From NCBI GenBank assembly GCA_037954325.1, contig JBBMNZ010000030.1:4549001-4613000 (forward strand): DNA of 64,000 nt, written 5' to 3'. Positions 1 through 11,900 of this stretch are shown here, piece after piece (the stretch's first letter is position 1; each line of letters begins with the position of its first letter). A program made the translations under genes and the position numbers. The stretch is from Fistularia commersonii (lineage: Eukaryota; Chordata; Actinopteri; Syngnathiformes; Fistulariidae). A model generated the notes under the pieces. That model saw nothing but the letters and a program-made list of their open reading frames with translations. It ran no database searches and was not told the DNA's origin.

Positions 1-34
1 CGACAACAACCACGAGTGCATCTACAGCATCCAG
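1..34 (+). CDS. csmd3: csmd3 exon w1 (partial), CUB 7
   Basis: This exon is cut by the left edge of the window. After one leftover base it reads DNNHECIYSIQ, the stretch around the second cysteine of a CUB domain (usually C-x-W or C-x-Y). It ends in phase 0 at a GTGAGC donor and joins VQAGKG in the next exon, as in CSMD3. Confidence 0.85.
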
Positions 35-3000
35 GTGAGCCGTCTCGCGTACACCAGTAGTTGAATTCATTCAAGCTTTTTTTTTTTTGTTGTTGTTGGC
101 AGAAACCGCATCCTGTCTTTCTATCTATCTATCTTTAAACCATTTTAAACAGTTATAATTTTTTGTTTACTCCGGCTCTTCTAAGGCTAGCAGGAAACTT
201 TTACCGTGACTTCTGCTCATTTATACAAAATCCACCGTTCCTTATTTCGAATCTGTAACACACGGTGATTTGCTTGAACCGGGATGAAACCAAACGCGGC
301 TCTTTGAACGCGTGCGGTTTTCACCTCGGGCTTCGACAAAAAGCAGCAGGTCGAGGTTGATTTTTGCAAGAAAGCCAAATGTTGAGAGTCACACTGGAAT
401 TTTCCGTTGCCTTTTTTTTAGTTTTCAATCCACAGTGAGTCTTACTGAGAAAATAATAATAAAAAAAATGGAATAAATAAAAATGGTACATTGGTATATA
501 GATTTTTTTTTATTTTCTTTTATTTGATATTTTAATGAATCCATCATCTAACCTTTTGCCAAACTCCACTGTGCATTGATAACCAGGTGCAGGCCGGGAA
601 AGGGATCAATATTTCTGCGAGAACATTTCATCTGGCCCAGGGCGACATACTTAAGGTAAACACATCCATATATTTTGTAAATGTACATCGTCTCCTGCTT
701 AAAGCCTGAAATTCGACGACGGCCGAGGCCGTTCGGAGTACAATTAGACCGTCTCAGTTTGGTAAACACTTCAACTCTCATTCTTTCCAGATATATGACG
801 GTAAAGACAACACGGCCCAGGTCTTGGGCGGCTTCACCGGCACCTCGATGTTGGGCCTGACGCTGATTTCCACGTCCAACCACCTCTGGCTGGAATTCTA
901 CAGCGACGGAGAAAGTACAGGAGAAGGATTCAAACTGGTCTACTCCAGTGAGTTCAGACATTTAACCAGTAGACACCTTCTTTTCCACTTGACATCAAAA
1001 TAACAATACCTCGGGTTTAGTGCCATGAACAAACATCTGTTTAGAACGAGTTTGCCTATTTGAAAATACCACATCCATATGGTATAATGTTAAAATGAAA
1101 GTGTGAAACACTCGAACAAAAATATTTAGCCTTTCTCTTGGAATTTAGAGCTCCCGCATCCTGTCAGGGAGCGGTTATGTAAACACGGATGGGGGGAAAA
1201 AAAAAACCCAGAATGCCATTTTTAGGCTTCAGACATCCAGTGTTGTCTCTGACAGCGCGGTGATATTCCGGGGAGTCGTGATGCTTTGTCAGGGAAATGC
1301 TAGCGCTCGGACTATTTATGGTATTTTTTTCGGGACGAATCATCAGGCGTTCCCTGAAACTAACCACCGACTCGTCGGTGCCGAACTAATCAAACAGTCG
1401 TGTCACGGAAACGCATCCATTTGAGGATGGGGGAATGAAGAGAATCTGTGAATTCTTCTTTATCGTCATATTAACAATGACGCAAACGCAATCATCCGAT
1501 TTGAATATTTTATGATTATGTCTCCGGGACGCACGTTATATTGGTCGTTTGAGTCATAAGTGTATTTTAGCCCAAACCCGAACACGTACAGGGTGACGGA
1601 GTGGCCGATCCGAGCACAAGATTGTTGATTTTATAGTAAAACAGTGCAAAAACCAAAGCAAACTGCACACTAATAGTACAGAATATTATTTAACCTGATA
1701 GCTTGTGGCTCCCGTTGGTATTTATTACCGTTACAACGTGCTAAACTGCAGATTAATGTATATCCCCCGCTATGATGGCGCTGCTGTTAATGAAAATAGC
1801 ACAATAAGGTTGGAGCGGGTCTGCATTAATTCGGGGGTTAAATACGATATTTCAGCTGCTGTAATGTATGACTAATATGGCGCATTTGCCGGATGAATTT
1901 AATCGGGAATAGTTCTCATTTATTAAACCATCACAGAAACTGATTGGAAACCCAACCATGTAAATCATCAGACGGAACTTGTCAGGTCGGATTAACGTCG
2001 CGTTCGGGAGCGACGAGTCCCACGTAGCGTGGAAAGCCGAAGGTGCGTTCGGGCGCTCGGTTAAAGCGACCCTCCGCCGCCGCCGCCGCCGCCGCCGCCG
2101 CCAGGTTCCGGCAGAGCCCTGCCTCCATTTGCATCGTCTCTCCTCCGTGCAAGTAAAGTGGCACATTAGTTACTTACTCCTCTGCGCCTCACTGTTCTCA
2201 TTCTGATTAATGGAGTTGGTTTCCCATACAAACAAAAGGCCATTGGCTGAAAGCACATTGGAGCAGCATTTTTTGTTTGCGGTAATAAACCTTGGTGCCA
2301 CACACTATGATTACAGTTATAAATATGCATGCTAAAACCCCAGTCGCGCTCTTTGATGAATAATGCACATCGGTTAAGTTTGACGCTCCCGATGATACCG
2401 CGACCAACTTTTTTTTTGATGGACACGGACTTGATGTCAGGATAATGTCAGCTCGCCTCCTGATATATAGACGGCGCGGCGAGACGGGTTCAAGGGTTTG
2501 GAAAACACACCGCGTGCCAGAAGCTACGGCGTCCCGACCCGCCGCATCTTCCAGGCGGCGCCATTGATCAAATCTGATTCAGACCCTATACGGATAAGCT
2601 ATTTATCTACCCCCTTAACATCCAGCTCCCGAAAACGGAGCGTGTAAATAAACAGAATATATTTATATTTCCATGGCAACGGAGGTTATAGGGACTATGA
2701 AAAACAACATTAAATTGGATAAGGTGTGCACACGCTTGAGGATCAACCCTAATATCGGTGTGTCTCGTGTAGCCTTAACGCATCTGATTAAATCGGAATG
2801 AGGACTTCACGGGGTCCTGTGATATCGGTAAGCTCATAAACACACTCGCGTTCACCAAGTAGTGAGGGAATATTCTCTGCGCATCAAAAAGGCTATTTCT
2901 GATTTGATTTTTACAGTATTTCTTCTACCGTAGGGAGCGCCGCGGTAACACGTGAACGCAAACAACAAAAAGACTTTCTTTGTCTTCTTTCTTTCTTTCA

Positions 3001-5902
3001 GGCTTCGAGTTATCTCACTGTGAGGATCCCGGCGTGCCTCAATTTGGCTTCAAGGTCAACGACCAAGGTCACTTCTCCGGGAGCAGCATCACGTACAGAT
3101 GCGAGCCCGGATACACTTTGCACGGAGCTTCAACGTTGAAGTGCATGACCGGTGAAAGGAGAGCGTGGGACAACCCCCTGCCCTCTTGCATCGGTATGTT
3201 GCTATAGAAACCTTCTTAAAACATGTCCCGTGTCACATTTCTATTCCTTTTTTATTCCATCATGTTTACTATTCTGAGGAGTTTGAATTGGCTTTTTTTT
3301 TTTTTTCACTGAGACGATGTCTTTCGATATCTCGACCCTTGTTTATCTGTCAGTGACCAAAAACCAAGCCAGGAAAAAAATCATGTCCCCTTTGCTAGAA
3401 TCAAGCCATTTTTGTGTTCTCTTGCCATATATCTAATCTGAAAAAGAGTCAAAATGATATATAATGATTGTTAAATCGTTGTAATGTGTTCTATGCGTCT
3501 AACTTGCACGTTCTAGGCAGCATTAACCGCACCGACGGGCTAATTCTCCGCTAGCCTGTTCGATCGAACGGGCAGGGGTCGATTTCCTGCCGATCGCATT
3601 TTCGATTATCTCGGTATATCGAGAGCCGACGAACTTTTTGTAAGACTCGCTGAAAAGCCCATCCGTCCGGGGAGGGGGTTTAAAAACCTGGACACCGTCC
3701 GCCCTGTTGATCAATTTCCTGTCTTGACCTGGATGATTAGTTCCTTGTGAGCGGCGACCGCTCCTCGTTCCCACCATGCACTGCAGGAAAAAAAAAAACA
3801 TACACACAAATCAAGCCTATTATACTCTGTCCTTTTCACTGGCTTTTTTTTTTTTCAAGTAATCCCAAGTAACAAATTGTATTTTTGGTACAAACTCACA
3901 GGCACATTTGAATCTGCTTTGTTTCACCACCAGCCAGTGTATGAACCGCTGCCATTTCAGAACCTTCAAAACTGTGATCAAATTGGATTTTCCTTCCCGG
4001 CGGTTCCATAATTACATTTCTAAATATTCCAATGTAACAGATTTTCTCCTTTTTTTTTTTTTTTAATTCATTATTCAAGGAGTGAAATTGACGGGTAAAC
4101 ACAAACCCGCCGGCTCTGAATATGGATGTCAACAAGTCAATAATGGCCATTATTGACCATTACAGTCAATTTCTTTATTCCTTTATGTGCAATTTCAGGG
4201 CCCCGGCCCCTCAGACAGACATGAAAACACATATAATTCAGGCTTTATCTGGAGATATTTTCAGCCGCCCCCTCCCCGATCCCCTCCAATAAGTACTCGG
4301 TTGAGTGATTGCGTCCTCTAATGAAGCCAAAGCCGATTTTCGGTCCCTACGCAGAACGACAACCGAAATGGGCGCTGCAGCTGTGCAACAGATGGAAGCC
4401 ATAAGCATAACAGCAAATTTTAATGTTTTAAACCCCCGACTCTTTCACCCCCCCCCCCCCCTTTCCGTCGCCGCCTCTGAACCTTCTGATTTTGAATTCA
4501 GCTTAATAAGTCTCCCTGCCTCTCACTATCAATAATGAAAGACTCATATAAACCAAAGCTGATATTCTATGACTTTATATTTTAGCAGTGACATGCGATG
4601 ACCTCAGCTAACCCCCAGTCTTAATACTATATTGCTTTTTATTATTAACCGTAAAGTTTTCTGCTTAACCCCCCCTCCCCGTCCCTTCTTCCTCTTTTTT
4701 TTTTTGATTTTTTTTTTTTTTTCTCCATTTTGCCCCCCCCCACCCTCTCCCATCCCTTTACTCCACCTCCTAATATTGCACCTATTACTCGAGATAATAT
4801 ATTCTAGTGTCGGAGGAAAGGGAGCCTGAGGGAGGATGAACACGGGGCGGCAGCCGAGGAGGTCGGGGTTGGTGGTGGGAAAGTGGACGGAGTGGAGATT
4901 GTGGAAATATATAACCAGAGGGAGACAAAGGAAGAGGGGAGGAATTATTTTATGTTATATAATGTGAAGTGATTTCTTCGCGGAGGATCGGTACTATGTC
5001 TCCCCTTGTTCTCCTCCGCGGCCCGGAGAGATTTGCAACGGTCGGAGGCGAGGCACGCCTCTAATCCATTTTACTTTGTTGTGTTCACTCAATCACTGGT
5101 CAGCGGCCGCCGAGGCGCACCTGGCGAATCCGATTGCCTCGATAAACAATGGCCGCATTTAAATCCCGGGCTTGTCGTACATCTTGTAACACTTAAATAA
5201 TCCCGAAAGTGTACTCTCATACTTTATTCAGCGGACGGCGTGAATTAATCATAATCTAATGTCCGTGAAGGATCTCTCTCTTCCCTGTCACGGTTTACCC
5301 GGAGCGGGGTGATTCGGGGATGTCTGGCCTCGTTCGAAAAACTTGAAAAATATTTGGATATAATGTGATGACATGTTCCCGTTTTTCCTCCAGCCGAGTG
5401 CGGCGGACGCTTCAAGGGAGAATCTTCAGGGCGGATTCTTTCACCCGGATACCCTTTCCCCTACGACAACAACCTGCGCTGCACTTGGACCATCGAGATG
5501 GACTCGGGAAACATTGTTAGGTAACGTGCAGGAAGCCTCCCCTTTTTTGTAAATACTTTACAAAATGATGCGAGTCATTACGTTGTCCTTACCGTTAGCT
5601 AAAAAAACGTGTCTTCCCGTCTTCCTGCCAAGCAATCATAGCAATCATGATGATAGATTTGGCTGACTCTCTTTGGCCATCGTGAACACTGGCTAGTAAT
5701 TTTACGTACTTCAGATCGGAATCCGAATCAGAAAAACTTGATTTGTCCACAAGGGGCAATTGGCGAGCAACATGGGGTAAGCACCAGTAAAGTTGTGAAT
5801 ATTAGGAATAATATAAAATAAAAGAATAAAAAATGAAATAAAATAAAATAAAATAAAATAAAATAAAATTAAATTAAATTAAATTAAATTAAATTAAATA
5901 TT

Positions 5903-5961
<59 letters not shown>

Positions 5962-8900
5962 ATATATATAAATATTAATTACCGTACAAAATTTTGCAAA
6001 CTGTAGGCAGTCTCGCTCTGCATTTATATAATACATAAATCAGGTATTTGGGGTCAACAGTCCAGAGCAGCGGAGATTGTGGAAAAGAGGTGAAGAAACG
6101 GGTTCAAGCAGGTTGGAATGGGTGAATAAGTGTCCGGGGTACTATGAGATGGAAGACTATCGGCCAGAATGAAAGGAAAGGTGTACAAGATGGCGGTGAG
6201 ACCAGCGATGCTGTATGGACTAGAAACTGTTGCAATGACGAAAAGACAGGAGACAGAAATGGAGGTTGCAGAAATGAAGATGTTGAGGTTCTCTTTGGGA
6301 GTGACCAGGATGGATAGGATCAGAAATGTGTCTATCAGAGGAACAAATCATGTTAGATGTTTTGGAGAAAAGGTCAGAGAAGGTCAGACTGAGATGGTTG
6401 GGTCATGTACAGAGGAGGGGTAGTCAATATATTGGGGTTGGATGCTGAAATTGGAGGTCTAGAAGAAGACCAAAGGGAAGATTTATGGACGTCGTGAGAG
6501 AGGATATGAAGTTAGTTGGTGTGAGAGAGGAGGATACAGAGAATAGGGTTAGATGGAGAAGGTTGATTTGCTGTGGCGACCCCTGAAGGGAAAAGCTGAA
6601 AGGAGAAGAAGAACAACATATATCATGATATATCTACACTTATTGTGTTGATACAGTCTTACAGTCTGCATATATATATGTATATATATATGTAATAGTT
6701 TGTCATTTACCACAGGGGTTATGTTCCAGAACCAGCTGTGATAAATGAAAATCAGCAAAGTAGCGACCACTTTATTTCTTTTCCTTTCAGCCTTTCTCTT
6801 CAGGGGTCGTCACAGCAAACTACACACACCGACTCTCACACCAACTAACTTCATCTTATTATTTTATTATTATTTATATATGTTTCAAAGCTTTCTATCC
6901 CCTTTACACCATTATTAACCTTCCCGAAGATTCAGTGATGCCATAATGGCGGCCTACGGCAGTGAAGCTTCTCTAGCGTGGCGAGAAGTTGCGAGAATGT
7001 TTGGGCATTGAAATATGGGTTGAAATAATTCAATTCAATCAAACACGCCGAGCAGACATCGCACATCCATGTGAAACAGACATGGCGAGATGCTGAATGC
7101 GTATTAATGCCCAGGAGATGCGGAGAATGATGCTACGGTCGCTGAGCCAATCAGAACCCACGATACAGAACACCATGCTGTGGTTGGGCACCACCCTAGA
7201 AAATGTTTATTAAACCATGAAAATAATTGAAAGAATATATAAAATATATTTATATATGTGTGTGTGTATAAAAATATAGCATAAATATATATAAAATATA
7301 TATTTGAATATATAAAAAATATATTATAAATATACACTGCTCAAAAAATAAAGGGAACACTTAAAAAACACATCCTAGATCTAAATGAATGAAATATTCT
7401 TATGAAATACTTTGCTCTTTACACAGTTGAATGTGCTGACAACAAAATCACACAAAAATGATCAATGGAAATCAAATGTATTAACCCATGGAGGTCTGGA
7501 TTAGGAATCACACTCAAAATTAAAGTGTAAAAACAAACTCCAGGCTGATCCAACTATGATGTAATGTCCTTAAAACAAGTCAAAATGAATCTGTGTTGCT
7601 TCCTGAGTGGATTTCACAGAAGTGTGATTGACTTGGAGTTACATTGTGTTGTTCAAGTGTTCCCTTTATTTTTTTGAGCAGTATATATAAGATATATATT
7701 TGAATATATATAATATATATATAAATATGTCTTTGCCACAAAAATGTGTGGTATCGTGATCAAACTGATGTAAAATTAGATAAAAATCCTTGAAAGGTGC
7801 GAAAGGTGACCCGTGGCAGGGCGAGGGTCTACTCTATTTATATACCTCTATTTATTTATAGATAGATAAGTATGTAACTAATGGTTACCAGTGTAATTTT
7901 GGTGTAATACTTTGAAAGCTCAAGTGTGACACGTAAGACGCGCTAGCCAACGGTGTGATCGGCAGCGCCTGTCGGCCGGACGACAGTGTGTATCCCCATC
8001 CCGGGTCCGTGCCGCTTCAAACTCCCGGCCCCGCCATCATGTTCGTAAGTTATTCATTAAAATCGTCTTTCCGGGGATTTCTTTTTGAAATATTAAATCG
8101 CCAAAAACCAAAGAGTGTCATTCTCAACAAATTGCTCCTGAAGCTCAGGTTTAGAATAGCCCTTCTCGCCGCTCAGCTGTTTTCCCTCATTAGGAAGCTG
8201 ATTATGGTTCATATGCACTTAAAAAGCTTTGACAATAGTCGTCTTTTTTTTTTTTTTTTTTTTTTTAATTTAATCCACAGCCTTCAGTTCTTGGCCTTCG
8301 ACACGGAGGCCAGCCACGATATGCTGAAGGTCTGGGACGGCCCGCCTGAGAATGAAATGCCCTTGGCGGAACTGAGCGGCTCCCTCCTGCCCGAGGGGAT
8401 CTTCTCCACCTTAAACACGGTCACTGTTCAGTTCGAGACGGATTTCTACATCAGCAAATCGGGATTCGCTATTCAGTTTTCAAGTAAGTGAGCGATGCCG
8501 TGAAGGCGAGGGCGTCGACGGGGATTTACCGTCCGGCGTATCAAATTTGATTCGCATTTCTGTTTTTCATAGTTCATAAGGCAGCGCGGTGGTTAGCTTA
8601 GCACTCCCTCGTCACGGCAGGAAGATTCCTGGTTCAATTCCAACACGAGGACTTTCTGTGAGAGGTTTTTCCCACAGTTTAGAAAAATCCCGGAGGTTCA
8701 CCGGACTCCCCAAATTGCCCAGATGTTTGAATGAGCGAGTGAACGGTTGCACGTCTATATGTGACCCTGGGATCGATTGGTCCGGCGGACCCAAATTCCC
8801 ACCCAATGACATCAGGGAAAGGCCTGCAGCCCCCTGCAGGGAAGAATAAGCACTTTAGATTTTTCCATTTTAAAGCTGATTTTAAGGGAATTTGCAAGAT

Positions 8901-11900
8901 TTTTCTTTTTTCTGTGGATATGCAGCGGCACCTACCGAAAAACGTAATCCACATAATGCTTAATTACGATCTGCCGTCGATCACCAGAGCTGATATTTAT
9001 AATACGGTGCGATATCGCTGTCTCGAGGTTGTTTTTTTTTTTTCTTTTGCTATTGAGTATTACCAACGGATAACCATTCTGACAGATGTATTCTCCCTCT
9101 TCGCTGCCCCTACCATCCCGTCTCATCTTCCCCTTTTCCTGTGAAGGCTCAGTAGCCACAGCCTGCAGGGACCCGGGAGTGCCGATGAATGGCAGCCGTA
9201 GCGGCGACGGCCGTGAGCCGGGGGATTCGGTGTCCTTTCAGTGTGACCCGGGATATGAGCTCCAAGGGGACGACAAAATCACCTGTATACAAGTGGATAA
9301 TAGATACTACTGGCAGCCCAGCCCCCCTGTCTGCATAGGTGAGAGGTCCCACTTCCTGTTATTTATAGGCTGGGGAGGAGAAAAGATTTCCTGCGCGGTC
9401 GGCCGGAGGCGTCGAGGCCCGACATCCGTCTCAAGGACGCTCTTTTATTTTGGCCCGTCTGGAGCCCGTTTATAAACCGATGATGCTCGATGCTAAATAC
9501 GGCACACGTCGTGTAACGCTCTCAATCCTGTGATTAGATAATGGAAATAATGGCGATCAATCATTTTTCATGAATATCACGTTGATGTGTTACGTCAACA
9601 GCTCCCTGTGGAGGGAACCTGACAGGTTCCAATGGATTTATTCTTTCCCCGAACTACCCTCACCCGTACCCCCACTCCAAGGACTGCGACTGGCTCATTG
9701 CCGTCAACGCTGACTATGTCCTCTCGCTGGCCTTCATTAGGTAAGCTGCTGTTTGACTTAAAAATAAAAAAAAAGGATATTTTGAAAATGATACCTCTTT
9801 GGGGTGTTTAAACACCCGTTGCTGAAGAATTCAATTTCTAATGATAATATTTCCCAAAGGGATTTGGCAATGAAGTAAAAAAAAAAATGTTCTTTTCGTT
9901 GTAAAAATGGTGGCAAAATGAAAATCGTGACGCCTGATATTCTGTGCTTGAAATTCCCATGTGCTTTTTTCCAAATTCTATCCGCAGTTTCAACATTGAA
10001 CCGAACTATGACTTCCTGTACATCTATGACGGTCCTGATAGCAACAGCCCCCTGATTGGAAGCTTCCAAGACAGCAAACTCCCGGAGAGGATAGAAAGCA
10101 GCTCAAATACTATATACTTGGCATTTCGCAGTGACGGGTCTGTTTCCTACACGGGCTTTCACCTGGAATACAAAGGTAAAACATCCGACTTTATTTATAG
10201 ATATACAGAGTGTTGTGTAGGAATCCTCCCATCACAGTCTGGTAGAGTGAACTGTGTTTGAGTTCCTTCAAGAAAGAGACACCTTATTAAATAATAACAC
10301 TGTTTAGGGGGACCTTATAAACAAGTAATAATGATTAAAATAATATGTAAATTAAATAACAACAACAACAACAACAATAATACTAATAACAATAACAATA
10401 ATAATATAACAACAATAATAGTAATAATGATAATAATAATAATAATGACTTAAAATAATAATAATAATGATAATAATAATAATAATTATTATTATTATTA
10501 TTGTTGTTGTTATAAAATACCTAATATATAATCATTATTATGAGTATTATTATTACCACTACTATTATTTGTATTAGTATTATTGTCTACATAATAATAA
10601 TTATGATTATTATTATTAGTAGTAGTAGTAGTAGTAGTAGTATTTGTGTTTGTATTATTCTGTGTTGCTAATAACAGCAGTCATAAAACTAATGATAATA
10701 ATATGACTTATATGATTAGATACCTGTTATAGAGTATTAGTGACAGTGTCTGAAGGTGCTTCTTGTGGTGGTGATACGATTAGATGTAGAAGTACTTAAG
10801 AACAATAAAATTCTGCATTAATTCTTTTTTATTGCTACCGTGAAGTAAGTTGCCTGAAGTGTTTGCACCAGAGTCCCCACTGGATTAGCATCTGTTGAAA
10901 TAGCTGTCTGTGTCAGGGGATCAGTTTCTGCGAATTTAGACGAGGAAAAAAAGAGGAATAGAGAAAAAGATGAACTTTGGCTTCATGTGGACTTGGGAAT
11001 TAAGTTTTAAATTGATGTAGGATGGCTGGTAATCTTATGGGAGGCTGGACTAGCAATAATTTACAAAGTTCATGTAGAACAGATAAGCCCGGGGGATGAA
11101 GCTATCAGTCCTGTTCCAGCTTCAAATGCAACTAAGACAAACGGACTTTTACAACGGCCAGCGCAATGCCTGCCTCGTTCTATTACGGCTGGGGAGTTAA
11201 TTATTATTAATTTGCCTCTTTATACATGTGCCTGTCACTTTTACTCTTTCTCATCCTCTCACTCATCTTTTCTTCTTTTTTTTTTTTTTTTTTTTTCGCC
11301 GTCCAGCCAAGTTGAGGGAATCGTGCTTCGACCCAGGTGTGGTGCTGAACGGGACGCGGCTGGGATCCGACTATAAGCTCGGCTCCACCATCACCTTCTA
11401 CTGCGAAGCTGGATATGTTCTGCAGGTACCGATGGATGGATGGATGGATGGATGGATGGATGGATGGATGGATGGATGGATGGATGGATGGATGGATGGA
11501 TGGATGGATGGACTGAAGGGACATCTGATAGATTGGGATTTTTTTGATTCAATTGAGTTGGTTGGTTCTCTGGATGATAAAGTTGTATCTTCACTGGTAT
11601 ATTTTGCTTCTCCTGCAGGGCTACTCTACCCTAACCTGCAGTATGGGAGATGATGGTAGACCCGGCTGGAATAGGGCTCTGCCTAGTTGTCAAGGTAAGA
11701 TAGACCGTAGTATCTATAAACATTCGTGTTATGCAATAAATGTGTAAAATCCATCTGTACCTGAAGGTTAGTAGTCGCATCACCTCGTGTTTTCGCCGAG
11801 GAGTTGGACTTTCCTTCTCAACGGGAACCGCTCATTGTCGAGGAAAAACTCAAAACAACATCCAACGATTTATATGTTGGGGCTCATCAGGGACGCGGCC

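Larger units (their letters stand above)
5521..8280 (+). other. csmd3: csmd3 intron within CUB 8 (2.76 kb, repeat-rich)
   Basis: Holds, in order, a LINE-type 3' tail, a compound AAAAT/TTAAA and TG microsatellite, an RTE-like fragment, a reverse RTE-like tail, a dispersed repeat, a Tc1/mariner-like miniature element, AT-rich DNA and a T run before the acceptor. Confidence 0.85.

Noticed and set aside
1852..2206. Arg- or Ala-rich short open frames on both strands
   Set aside because: They come from the CCG repeat and have no other support.
11391..11594. Open frames with HPSI or MDGW repeats
   Set aside because: They are translations of the intronic GATG microsatellite on either strand.
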